Assembly (NCBI GenBank): GCA_900542425.1
Contig: UQNQ01000012.1
Span: forward strand, 1-49,120
DNA: 49,120 bases
Direction: 5' to 3'
Source of the DNA: an uncultured Eubacteriales bacterium
GTDB taxonomy: Bacteria; Bacillota; Clostridia; Oscillospirales; CAG-272
Positions 32,490-40,773 of the stretch are shown one piece after another. Position 1 is the stretch's first letter. Every line of letters begins with the position of its first letter. The notes beneath the pieces are model-generated. The model was not told where the DNA came from. It was given only the letters and a program-made list of their open reading frames with translations, and made no database searches. Made by a program: the position numbers and the translations under genes.

Positions 32490-33686
32490 TTATCGGAAAA
32501 GCGCAAGAAATACCCCTGCGCAGATTGCCGAGCCGATGACGCCGGCAACATTGGGTCCCATAGCGTGCATAAGAAGGAAATTCCCCGGATTTTCTTTTTG
32601 ACCGACTTTCTGCGAAACCCGTGCCGCCATCGGTACGGCGGAAACGCCGGCCGAACCGATCAGGGGATTGATTTTTCCGCCGGAAAGCTTGCACATGATT
32701 TTTCCGCCGAGGAGTCCTCCCATGGTAGAAAGCAGAAATGCGGCAAGCCCGAGAACGATAATTTTCAGTGTATCCAAAGCAAGGAAGTTTTCCGCGTTGG
32801 CTGTCGCGCCGACGGAAACACCGAGGAAAATCGTTACAATGTTAATCAGTTCATTCTGAGCCGTTTTGGAAAGACGGTCGGTTACACCGCTGACATTTAA
32901 GAGATTACCGAACATCAGAAATCCGACAAGCGGTGCTGCATCAGGGAGCAAAAGACATACGATAACGATTACCGCGATCGGAAAAACGATTTTTTCAAGT
33001 TTGGAGACTGGTCTTAACTGAGTCATTTGGATAGCGCGTTCCTTTTTGGTTGTCATCAGCTTCATAAGAGGCGGCTGAATCATGGGGATCAGTGCCATAT
33101 AAGAATAAGCTGCGATCGCAATTGCACCGAGGAGAGCAGGAGCCAAAATCTTGGTCACCAAAATTGCAGTCGGACCGTCGGCACCGCCGATGATACCGAT
33201 TGCTGCGGCAGCCAATTCGTCAAAGCCAAGCAGAAGTGCGCCGATAAACGCCGCAAATACGCCGAACTGTGCGGCACCGCCAAGGAACAGGCTTTTCGGA
33301 TTGGCAATAAGCGGAGCAAAATCTGTCATGGCACCAACGCCAAGGAAGATAAGAGACGGATAAATGCCGAGCTTGACGCCGAGATACAGGAAATCGAGCA
33401 GCCCTCCTTCTTCTATCACCCGTTGAATCTGCATAATGGCATTCGGATTTTCCTTGTCAATAAACAATTCCATATGGAAAAGCTCTGCGCCGGGAAGGTT
33501 GGCGAGCAGCATCCCTGTTGCAATTGGGAGCAAAAGTAGCGGCTCGAAGCCTTTTTTTACTGCGAGATAGACGAGAACTCCTACAATAAGGTACATAACC
33601 AGCGTTTTGCCGAACAACTCGATATCGTTGTCAAACAGCTTGGCAATTCCCGTGCTTTCCCACAGAGCTTTCAGTTTTTCAAGCAT
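32490..33686 (-). CDS. oadB: Sodium ion-translocating decarboxylase subunit beta
   Basis: 398 residues with about 9-11 hydrophobic helices. The family hallmark GIIGGADGPTAILVTK is present, with Asp170 at the position equivalent to the Na+-binding aspartate of known OadB/GcdB/MmdB proteins. A second conserved loop is NLLNVSGVTDRL, and GSAGVSAVPMAARV lies near the C-terminus. The subunit decarboxylates carboxybiotin and uses the energy to export Na+. It lies between the BCCP and oadA genes on the minus strand. The partner carboxyltransferase decides the true substrate, so the gene symbol follows the neighbouring oadA. Confidence 0.93.
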   Translation of the reverse strand: MLEKLKALWESTGIAKLFDNDIELFGKTLVMYLIVGVLVYLAVKKGFEPLLLLPIATGMLLANLPGAELFHMELFIDKENPNAIMQIQRVIEEGGLLDFLYLGVKLGIYPSLIFLGVGAMTDFAPLIANPKSLFLGGAAQFGVFAAFIGALLLGFDELAAAAIGIIGGADGPTAILVTKILAPALLGAIAIAAYSYMALIPMIQPPLMKLMTTKKERAIQMTQLRPVSKLEKIVFPIAVIVIVCLLLPDAAPLVGFLMFGNLLNVSGVTDRLSKTAQNELINIVTIFLGVSVGATANAENFLALDTLKIIVLGLAAFLLSTMGGLLGGKIMCKLSGGKINPLIGSAGVSAVPMAARVSQKVGQKENPGNFLLMHAMGPNVAGVIGSAICAGVFLALFR

Positions 33687-33719
33687 AAAATGTCACCACC
33701 GTTCGGGAAAATGCCGCAC

Positions 33720-34127
33720 TTAAGCCAGTGTGACAAGGACATCGCCCGACTGAACAGAGGCTCCCTTTGTGGCGGCGACGGAGGTAACGGTACCGGCTTC
33801 CGGCGCCATGATTTCATTTTCCATTTTCATGGCTTCCAGAATGCAGAGAACGGCGCCTTTTTCCACCTTGTCTCCAACTTTGACATTGACACTTAATATG
33901 CTGCCGGGCATAGGAGCAGATATTGTGATTCTTGCTTCTCCTGCAGGAGCCGCTGCGGGAGCAGGTGCTGCCGCAGGTGTCGGGGCTTTTACAGGCGCGG
34001 GTGCTGCGGGGGACGGAGCAGCTGACGGGGCAGGAGAGACAGGCGCGGGCGCTGTCATGTCTGCGCTGATTTCTTCGACGGTGACGTCGTATACGACGCC
34101 GTTTACGGTTACACTATATTTTTTCAT
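33720..34127 (-). CDS. Biotin carboxyl carrier protein of the decarboxylase/transcarboxylase
   Basis: 135 residues. An N-terminal strand region (MKKYSVTVNGVVYDVTVEEI) leads into a long Pro/Ala linker (residues 25-62), then a biotinyl domain with the acceptor Lys101 in LEAMKMENEI. The lipoyl/biotinyl fold continues to the C-terminus. The biotin arm would shuttle CO2 between the carboxyltransferases and OadB. ATG at 34127 has GAGGAAT upstream; the in-frame ATG 21 nt earlier has no site and its few added residues do not belong to the fold. Same layout as the 1.3S subunit of Propionibacterium transcarboxylase. Confidence 0.92.
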   Translation of the reverse strand: MKKYSVTVNGVVYDVTVEEISADMTAPAPVSPAPSAAPSPAAPAPVKAPTPAAAPAPAAAPAGEARITISAPMPGSILSVNVKVGDKVEKGAVLCILEAMKMENEIMAPEAGTVTSVAATKGASVQSGDVLVTLA

Positions 34128-34210
34128 TTCAGTATTCCTCCAATTCAATGATTCAAATAACTTAAAAATATGTTTCCGCGGTTTGCAGTCAGATGAAGAC
34201 CACGGATGAA

Positions 34211-34576
34211 TCAGTGTGTTCTTTTTTTAAAAGAGACGACACGGAAAGATGCCGGGGCTTTTCCTGTATAAGATGCAATGGCAGCGGTAATCGCCGCGAC
34301 AATCGCGCAATCGTCTGATGGGGTAGCGGGAATGGCGGGTTCTGATTGCGGTACGCTTGCAGGAATTGGTTTTTCCTCTGGAGCAGCATCAGACTTTTCG
34401 GTTTTCGGTGCTTTCCGTGCAAAAATCGCGCGCATAGCGATCATCGCAAGATAGATGACAAAAAGCATGGCAAAAACCGTCAGCATCCCGATTAAAAGCG
34501 TTTGTCCTCCGAGCCCGAGACGATCGAGGAATGTGGAATCCTCGGTAATAATGGGTTCTTCTATGGAAAGAAACAT
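34211..34576 (-). CDS. oadG: Sodium pump decarboxylase gamma subunit (OadG-like)
   Basis: 121 residues. One membrane helix (about residues 24-46: LLIGMLTVFAMLFVIYLAM) is followed by a Pro/Glu/Ala linker and a C-terminal tail with DDCAIVAAITAAIASYTGK, typical of OadG-like subunits of Clostridia. OadG anchors the carboxyltransferase to the membrane OadB subunit and stabilises the complex. ATG at 34576 has GGAGG at ideal spacing, 17 bp after the carboxyltransferase stop. The sequence between its stop and BCCP (34128-34210) holds a possible CCGTGG/CCGCGG hairpin of unclear meaning. Confidence 0.85.
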   Translation of the reverse strand: MFLSIEEPIITEDSTFLDRLGLGGQTLLIGMLTVFAMLFVIYLAMIAMRAIFARKAPKTEKSDAAPEEKPIPASVPQSEPAIPATPSDDCAIVAAITAAIASYTGKAPASFRVVSFKKRTH

Positions 34577-34593
34577 TATCGTACCTCCTTTGA

Positions 34594-35985
34594 TCAGAAG
34601 CACAGCATTTCAAGTGCCGCACCGATTCTCTGACGCAGCTCCGCTGTGTCTATGATATCGTCGATGTGTCCGCTTTTTGCGGCTTCTAGCGGGGAGGCAT
34701 ACTGTTCTGCCCAGCGTGCGGCGATATCGGCGTGATGAGATTCATCCTTTACCTTATCCAAAAATTCAACAGCGGAATCCGGAGACATGGCAGAAATTTT
34801 CGCGCGGTCGAGCGCGAGCGCAACACCACCGGTCAGATTTTTAGATCCCAATACGGCATATGCTGTACCGTAGGATTGCCCAAGGGATACTGTGACGGCG
34901 GGAGAGGTAAGTGCTGTGTATTCACCTGCAAGCCGGGCAAGCTTTAGGGCAAATCCTTTTTCCTCCGCGTGAAGCTTATCTGCAACTCCGTCCGTATCAA
35001 CAAGCGTCACGACAGGAAGACCCGCGCGGCGGCACACGGAAAGAATATGAGTAGCTTTGTCGGCCGCACATGGACAAAGTATACCGCCCTTGATGGCGGG
35101 ATTGTTTGCGACAATTCCGACGCTTCTGCCGCCAATGGAAGCAAATCCCGTGACGATACTGTCCGCATGACCTGCGCCGATTTCCGTAAAACTGCCGATG
35201 TCAAATACGGAACGGATAATTTCATGGATGTCATATCCAGCATTTGAAAGAACACTGTCCAGTTCAACGGTACGGTTGATATCATCCTCTTGCGGAAGCG
35301 TACCGGTAAAATATGCGGATAATGTGCGTGCCTGCTTGACAGCAGCTGTGTCATCTTGTGAAACGAGATCAATGAGACTTTCGTTCGCGGTGACATCCTC
35401 GGATGTTTTTCCTGACGGGGAAACAAAAAGCTTTCCCGTATTTTTTGCGGCGATAATCAAATCGAACATTTCCGCAATGACGGCGGAGGCGCCTCCGCAA
35501 ATACCAGATATAACTGCGATTTTTGTAATCGGTGCTGTCCCTATAGCATGCATGATGCTACCATAACCGGCGAGCGCATCCACGCCCTCCAGAATTTTTG
35601 CTCCGGCGCTGTCAAATACGCCGATGAGCGGAGCTTGTGAACGCACCGCCATTTTGATAATGTTTGCGATTTTTTTTGCGTGCATTTCTCCGAGCGCACC
35701 GTGCAGACGCGAGAAATCCTGTGAAAATGCATAAACGAGCGCGCCGTTTACCGCGCCGTATCCTGTAACGACCGGCTCAAAACTGTCATCTGCTTCAACA
35801 TCAAGTTCCGTTCTCTTGCGTCCGATGTATGCGCCGACCTCAACGAAAGTACCTTCGTCAAAGAGCAGCTGCATGCGCTCATGCGCCGTCAAGCGTCCAT
35901 CCTTTGCCGGCTTTGCCTTTGCTGTCAGACTGTTTTGAAGCAGCGCCCGCAGCTCGGCCGTGGTTTTATGTCCTTTATCAGCCAT
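34594..35985 (-). CDS. mmdA: Acyl-CoA carboxyltransferase subunit (MmdA/12S-like)
   Basis: 463 residues of the crotonase-like carboxyltransferase family (PccB, MmdA, transcarboxylase 12S). An N-terminal half carries VVTGYGAVNGALVYAFSQDF, with GALGEMHAKKIANIIKMA next. The oxyanion-forming region GICGGASAVIAE is near residue 160, and the C-terminal half has VTGFASIGGRSVGIVANNPA with SYGTAYAVLGSK. Such subunits transfer CO2 between biotin and a CoA ester such as methylmalonyl-CoA. I chose ATG 35985 (MADKGHK) because AAAGGA sits nine bases before it; ATG 35994 is directly after that site. First gene of the decarboxylase operon; exact CoA ester unknown, so the symbol is tentative. Confidence 0.82.
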   Translation of the reverse strand: MADKGHKTTAELRALLQNSLTAKAKPAKDGRLTAHERMQLLFDEGTFVEVGAYIGRKRTELDVEADDSFEPVVTGYGAVNGALVYAFSQDFSRLHGALGEMHAKKIANIIKMAVRSQAPLIGVFDSAGAKILEGVDALAGYGSIMHAIGTAPITKIAVISGICGGASAVIAEMFDLIIAAKNTGKLFVSPSGKTSEDVTANESLIDLVSQDDTAAVKQARTLSAYFTGTLPQEDDINRTVELDSVLSNAGYDIHEIIRSVFDIGSFTEIGAGHADSIVTGFASIGGRSVGIVANNPAIKGGILCPCAADKATHILSVCRRAGLPVVTLVDTDGVADKLHAEEKGFALKLARLAGEYTALTSPAVTVSLGQSYGTAYAVLGSKNLTGGVALALDRAKISAMSPDSAVEFLDKVKDESHHADIAARWAEQYASPLEAAKSGHIDDIIDTAELRQRIGAALEMLCF

Positions 35986-36089
35986 GTGTATCATTCCTTT
36001 CCGACTTTCTGAAAAATCAACTTTTTTGAAAAAGGGAGTATGTTCAAAAAATGAAATCCCATTCTCCCCCATTATAAGTTTATACTATT

Positions 36090-36118
36090 ATTTTATCATG
36101 CTCATGAAAAAAAAACAA
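36090..36118 (-). promoter_or_regulatory. Possible promoter of the decarboxylase operon
   Basis: Minus-strand TTGTTT (36118-36113), 17 bp including a T run, TAAAAT (36095-36090), about 105 bp before the first start codon. The -10 is good and the -35 moderate. Confidence 0.4.
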
Positions 36119-36312
36119 TATGTTTCGACAAAATCGCATGTTAAATTCATTAAAAATTTACAGAGAGATATATAAAGTTCAAAAGACCAGCCTATAACGA
36201 TAAGAAGAACAGAAACATTCTGAAGTATGAGGATTCTTTCTCATCATGCATGGAAAAAGACGGATCCGTATAAAGAAAGTTTTTTCAAAAAGACTTTGTT
36301 TGTATTTGGGAC
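36119..36312. other. Intergenic region between divergent decarboxylase and marR operons
   Basis: AT-rich sequence without a gene I can support. No repeats or hairpins of note. It separates the minus-strand decarboxylase operon from the marR promoter, and may hold undetected regulatory sites. Confidence 0.5.
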
Positions 36313-36341
36313 TTGACAAGAGATGATTTTAGGGGTATTCT
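36313..36341 (+). promoter_or_regulatory. Promoter of the marR-ABC operon
   Basis: TTGACA (36313-36318), 17 bp, TATTCT (36336-36341). Two tandem inverted repeats begin five bases after the -10 box. Confidence 0.7.
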
Positions 36342-36345
36342 ATTT

Positions 36346-36374
36346 GTTGCGAATGCAACTGTTGCCCGCGCAAC
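36346..36374 (+). promoter_or_regulatory. Tandem GTTGC-N4-GCAAC operators, probable MarR sites
   Basis: Two copies of the same inverted repeat lie end to end: GTTGC-GAAT-GCAAC (36346-36359) and GTTGC-CCGC-GCAAC (36361-36374), centres 15 bp apart. The first starts five bases after the -10 box of the marR promoter, so a bound repressor would block transcription. A 14-bp palindrome suits a winged-helix MarR dimer; autoregulation by the adjacent MarR is inference. Confidence 0.7.
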
Positions 36375-36442
36375 ATTTTGAAGCATCTGCAATTTTTATA
36401 TATTTATATATTCGAGAATGGCTCGGAAGAAAGGAGTTTTCA

Positions 36443-36886
36443 TTGGCTACGATTATGCGTCAAATCAATATGATCAGCCGATGTGAAGGATTATACCGCA
36501 CCGATAAGCTGCGGGGAGCGGAACTCGGCGCCTGCCATCACAGCTATGTAATTGCGATATGCCGCAATCCCGGCATTTCCCAAGAAGAATTGGCAAAGCA
36601 CATTTGTATCAATAAAAGCAACGTCACAAGACATCTCTCCTATCTTGAGGAACATGGGTATGTCATACGTAAACAAAGTGAAACGGACAGACGAGTGACA
36701 CTTGTTTATCCGACGGAAAAAATGGAGGCCGTACTGCCTGAGGTGAGAAAGATTATCGAAGAATGGAATGGTTACCTTACGGCGGACCTTACCGATTCAG
36801 AGCTTCAGCTGTTTCGGTCCGTATTGGAACGGATTGCGGTTCGTGCAAAAAAATATTCGGATAACAGGGAAGAATTAAAAGAATGA
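36443..36886 (+). CDS. MarR-family transcriptional regulator
   Basis: 147 residues. The winged helix-turn-helix is clear: GISQEELAKHICINKSNVTR (helices 3-4 region), the recognition helix and wing with YVIRKQSETDRRVTLVYPT (the DRR motif of MarR). The helical C-terminus forms the dimer. I chose TTG 36443 because AAAGGAG lies six bases upstream and the first in-frame ATG (36455) is too far from it; the longer ATG frame upstream covers the operators. The stop overlaps the ABC gene start as ATGA, so this regulator is probably co-translated with the exporter it controls. Ligand unknown, perhaps a substrate of the exporter. Confidence 0.88.
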   Translation: MATIMRQINMISRCEGLYRTDKLRGAELGACHHSYVIAICRNPGISQEELAKHICINKSNVTRHLSYLEEHGYVIRKQSETDRRVTLVYPTEKMEAVLPEVRKIIEEWNGYLTADLTDSELQLFRSVLERIAVRAKKYSDNREELKE

Positions 36887-38607
36887 AGTTGATGTTGAAA
36901 TATCTAAGACCATATTACAAACGTATGTCCGTTGGACTTTTGATCAAAGCCGTCGGAACGCTCGTCGAGTTGCTTTTGCCATATATTTTGAGCTACATTT
37001 TAAAAAGCGTGGTGGATAAGCAGGAAGTCCGATTGATTGTCATCTGGGGCATCGTCATGATCGGCTGTGCTGCGCTTGCGTGTATTTGTAATATTTGTGC
37101 AAACCGTATGGCGGCACATGTGGCGAGAAATTTTGCGGAACGGATGCGGCATGATTTGTTTGACCGAACACTTCGTCTTTCTGCTGCACAAACGGATTTT
37201 TTTACGATTCCGTCACTGGAGTCCCGTATTACAACGGATACCTATAATGTACATAGCTTTGTCAGCATGATGCAGCGCATGGGAGTCCGCGCGCCGATTT
37301 TGCTTGTCGGAGGCATTATCATTACGCTTTTGATGGACAGCTATCTTGCGCTTGCCATGATTGCGGTTCTGCCGTTTATTTTTATTACGGTATATTTTAT
37401 TTCGAAAAAAGGTGTTCCGCTTTATACAAAGGTACAGCGTTCGGTAGACAGAATGATTCGAGTGGTCAGGGAAGATACACAGGGAATCCGCGTGATTAAA
37501 GCACTTTCGAAAACGGATTATGAACACCGCAGATATGATTCTGTCAATCAGGCGCTTGTCGAGGATGAAAAGCGTGCCGGAATCACAATGAGTGCTGTCA
37601 ATCCCGTGATGACGCTGCTGATGAATCTCGGAATTGTCGCAGTTGTGGCGCTCAGCGCATCCCGTGTTGCGGGAGGAACCTCCGATCCGGAAACCGTAAT
37701 TGCGTTTATGCAGTATTTTACGCTGATTTCCATGGCAATGATGTCGGTTACCCGAATTTTTGTCATGTATACTAAAAGTTCAGCGTCGGCAAAGCGGATT
37801 GCACAGGTGCTGGATACTTCTGCCGATCTGGAAGTGAAAAGCGAGCGGGAATATCCTTCCCGCGAGGAGGACGCTCATATTGTCTTTGATCATGTCAATT
37901 TCTCCTATAAAGGCGGTCATAACGATTTGACTGATATCAGTTTTGCGGTTCCCCGAGGAGGATCCCTTGGCATTATCGGTGCCACAGGGAGCGGAAAGTC
38001 AACCATTGTAAAGCTTCTTCTTCGGTTTTATGATGTTGGCTCAGGCAGTATCCGTATTGACGGAAAAGATATCCGGACAATTCCGAAAGAGACGCTGTAT
38101 CCTATGTTTGGGACAGCGATGCAGAATGATTTTCTGTATGCCGATACTGTCGAAGAAAACATCAAATTCGGACGGGATTTGTCCCATGAAGCGGTTGTGG
38201 ATGCGGCAAAAACCGCGCAGGCAGATGATTTTATTTCCGCGTTTCCTGAGGGTTATGGGCATATGCTGTCTGCTAAGGGAACCAATGTATCAGGCGGACA
38301 AAAACAGCGTATTCTTATTTCACGCGCGCTTGCCGCAAAGCCTGAAATTTTGATTCTTGACGACAGTTCGTCAGCACTTGACTATAAAACAGACGCCAGT
38401 CTCAGACAGGCGCTTGCCCGCGACATGGAAAAAACAACGGTCATTACGGTTGCCCAGCGTGTCAGTTCAATTAAAGACTGCGATGTCATCGTGGTTTTGG
38501 ATGAAGGAAAAATCATCGGAATGGGGAAGCACGCGTTTTTAATGGAAAACTGTGAGGAATACCGGGAGATCAGTGATTCCCAGATGGGGGGTGCCTTTGT
38601 TGAATAA
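36883..38607 (+). CDS. ABC exporter half-transporter (degenerate-site subunit)
   Basis: 574 residues: a six-helix membrane domain (residues about 15-300) and an ATPase domain. Walker A is GATGSGKST (about 366-374), signature VSGGQKQR is intact, and Walker B ends ILDDSSSALD, with Asp in place of the catalytic Glu. This is the pattern of the degenerate member of heterodimeric exporters such as BmrCD or TM287/288. It pairs naturally with the next gene, whose signature is altered but whose catalytic Glu is present. Such pumps export drugs, lipids or peptides. The start overlaps marR (ATGA). Confidence 0.9.
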   Translation: MKLMLKYLRPYYKRMSVGLLIKAVGTLVELLLPYILSYILKSVVDKQEVRLIVIWGIVMIGCAALACICNICANRMAAHVARNFAERMRHDLFDRTLRLSAAQTDFFTIPSLESRITTDTYNVHSFVSMMQRMGVRAPILLVGGIIITLLMDSYLALAMIAVLPFIFITVYFISKKGVPLYTKVQRSVDRMIRVVREDTQGIRVIKALSKTDYEHRRYDSVNQALVEDEKRAGITMSAVNPVMTLLMNLGIVAVVALSASRVAGGTSDPETVIAFMQYFTLISMAMMSVTRIFVMYTKSSASAKRIAQVLDTSADLEVKSEREYPSREEDAHIVFDHVNFSYKGGHNDLTDISFAVPRGGSLGIIGATGSGKSTIVKLLLRFYDVGSGSIRIDGKDIRTIPKETLYPMFGTAMQNDFLYADTVEENIKFGRDLSHEAVVDAAKTAQADDFISAFPEGYGHMLSAKGTNVSGGQKQRILISRALAAKPEILILDDSSSALDYKTDASLRQALARDMEKTTVITVAQRVSSIKDCDVIVVLDEGKIIGMGKHAFLMENCEEYREISDSQMGGAFVE

Positions 38608-40447
38608 AGGAAATTTTGCGAAAGATCCGCGTGCGGAATCCAATCCCAATAAAATGGGGACATCCAAAAAATTGGACAGAAAGACCACAAAAAGCGTTAT
38701 GCTTCGTCTTGGCGGCTATATGATGAAATATTGGCCTCTGTTTGTGCTTGCCATCATTCTGACGCTCGCCTCCAATCAGTTGTCATTGCTTGGCCCGAAA
38801 TATTCCGGGGACGCTATTGACGCCATTGCAGCCGAGGGCGGTGTTAATTTTGACGCTGTCTGGAGCAATGTAATCAAAATGCTTGTTTGTTATATTGCAT
38901 CTGCCATCTTATCTTATCTTTTGGCGGTGCTCATGATACAGCTGAGCCAAAAAATTGTATATACCATGCGTCGTCAGCTTTTCGAAAAATTGACCTCACT
39001 TCCGGTCGGATATTTCGATACCCATGCGACAGGGGACATCATCAGCCGGATATCCTACGATATCGATACGGTAAACGCATCTTTATCCCAAGACCTTGTG
39101 CAGGTTATGACAAGTATTTATACGGTAATCGGCTCCCTTGTTTTTATGTGGCAGATTTCAAAACCGCTCATCATTGTTTTTGCTATTACCGTACCGATCT
39201 CCATTGTATTTACAAGGTACCGTTCCAAACGGGTACGTCCTTTGTTCCACAAACGCTCTCAAAAGCTCGGCGAATTGAACGGCTATGCGGAGGAAATGTT
39301 GTCCGGCAGCGGAACCATTCGTGCTTATAATCGGGAAGGGACAATCGGAGGACGTTTTGACCGCCGCAATGCCGACGCGATGGATGCTTATTATCGTGCA
39401 GAATATTGTGGTGCCGTTCTTGGTCCTTCCGTCAACTTTATCAATAACTTTTCGATTTCTCTGATTATGATTTTCGGCGGAATCCTGTATATGTATTCGC
39501 AGAACGGAACCGCCGCCGCAGGCTCATTGTTTTTTATCTCGCTCGGCGGGGTTGCGCAGTTTGTCCAGTATTCGAGAAAATTTGCAGGACCGATCAATGA
39601 ATTTGCCAATATCCTAACGGAATTTCAGTCCGCTTTTTCTGCGGCGGAACGTGTTTTTCGCATTATTGACGAGGAACCGGAGCGTGCGGATGCGGAAAAT
39701 GCGGTTTCTTTGCCTGAGGTTTCCGGATGTGTTGAGCTTCAGAATGTTACTTTCGGATATACACCGGAGAAAACGATTCTGCGCGATATATCCGTGTTGG
39801 CAAATCCCGGAAAGACAGTTGCCATCGTTGGGCCGACCGGAGCAGGAAAAACAACAATTATCAATCTTTTAATGCGTTTTTATGACGTAAGTGCCGGCGA
39901 TATCTATGTCGATAGCCATGAAATCCGCGATATCCGCAGGGATTCACTTCGCAAGGCATATACCATGGTGCTTCAGGATACATGGCTTTTTCACGGTACG
40001 ATTTTCGAAAATATCGTATACGGAAAGGAAGATGCCACTTTGGAAGAGGTCAAGGCGGCGGCACGCGCGGCGCGTATTGATTCTTACATTGAGCATTTGC
40101 CGGACGGATATGATACCGTTTTGTCAGATGACGGTGTAAACATTTCAAAAGGGCAAAAGCAGCTGATTACTATTGCTCGTGCCATGCTTTCGGAAACGAC
40201 AATGCTGATTTTGGATGAGGCGACATCCAACGTGGATTCGAGAACGGAAATTAAGATTCAGCAGGCAATGTCGGAGCTGATGCGCGGACGTACTTGTTTT
40301 GTCATTGCGCATCGTTTGTCTACCATTCAAAATGCGGATCTTATTTTAGTGCTTCAGGACGGACGTATTACGGAACGCGGTACGCATGATGAGCTTTTGC
40401 AGCTTGGCGGATTTTACAGTACGCTTTATAACTCGCAGTTTTCATAA
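38600..40447 (+). CDS. ABC exporter half-transporter (catalytic-Glu subunit)
   Basis: 615 residues from the chosen start. A membrane domain (about 35-330) precedes an ATPase domain with Walker A GPTGAGKTT (about 411-419), an unusual signature NISKGQKQL and a canonical Walker B ILDEATSNVD. The degenerate signature plus the intact Glu complement the upstream subunit, so together they give one working and one degenerate ATP site. Start: no ATG fits; TTG 38600 sits eight bases after GGGGGG and opens M-NKGNFAKDPRAE, overlapping the upstream end by 8 nt. GTG 38591 and TTG 38597 are alternatives, and the ATG at 38552 would lie deep in the upstream gene. Confidence 0.87.
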   Translation: MNKGNFAKDPRAESNPNKMGTSKKLDRKTTKSVMLRLGGYMMKYWPLFVLAIILTLASNQLSLLGPKYSGDAIDAIAAEGGVNFDAVWSNVIKMLVCYIASAILSYLLAVLMIQLSQKIVYTMRRQLFEKLTSLPVGYFDTHATGDIISRISYDIDTVNASLSQDLVQVMTSIYTVIGSLVFMWQISKPLIIVFAITVPISIVFTRYRSKRVRPLFHKRSQKLGELNGYAEEMLSGSGTIRAYNREGTIGGRFDRRNADAMDAYYRAEYCGAVLGPSVNFINNFSISLIMIFGGILYMYSQNGTAAAGSLFFISLGGVAQFVQYSRKFAGPINEFANILTEFQSAFSAAERVFRIIDEEPERADAENAVSLPEVSGCVELQNVTFGYTPEKTILRDISVLANPGKTVAIVGPTGAGKTTIINLLMRFYDVSAGDIYVDSHEIRDIRRDSLRKAYTMVLQDTWLFHGTIFENIVYGKEDATLEEVKAAARAARIDSYIEHLPDGYDTVLSDDGVNISKGQKQLITIARAMLSETTMLILDEATSNVDSRTEIKIQQAMSELMRGRTCFVIAHRLSTIQNADLILVLQDGRITERGTHDELLQLGGFYSTLYNSQFS

Positions 40448-40773
40448 AAGATGATTTTTCAGAAAAAAACCGAAAAGCATATTTGATTCTGAATAAAGAA
40501 TCTTGAAAGCATAATCAAACCCGAGGCATGCTGAAGTCCCCCTCTTTGTTTTAAACAAAGAGGGGGACTTCCGATTGTTGCTACAGACAAAGACAGAATT
40601 TGTACTTTTCCTGTCTGGCATGATTTCATGATAAAAGGATAGGTTATCCGACCTTTTTGGCAGAAAGAATCCGAACGCCGAAGCTTTTCGTTTCCAAGCC
40701 TCGATTCGGTGTGATAAAACGACAGATTCCCGAATAGATTTATACCGTGAAAAAATCAAGCGGAGGGAAATCT
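40448..40773. other. Intergenic region with a perfect 37-bp palindrome
   Basis: No gene is seen. The main feature is the palindrome at 40534-40570 (listed separately). A small hairpin GGATA-GGT-TATCC follows near 40638. No consensus promoter for the P-type ATPase was found, so it may depend on an uncommon promoter or on read-through. Confidence 0.45.
40534..40570. repeat. Perfect inverted repeat with 18-bp arms
   Basis: AAGTCCCCCTCTTTGTTT (40534-40551) and its exact reverse complement (40553-40570) are separated by one T. The RNA form would be a very stable hairpin. Neither side has a true U tract (CTTCCG follows), so termination is uncertain, though its place after the ABC operon fits a terminator. 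Confidence 0.6.

Noticed and set aside
33940..34060. Repetitive Ala/Pro codons suggesting a sequence repeat
   Set aside because: This is the flexible linker of the biotin carrier protein, a normal family feature.
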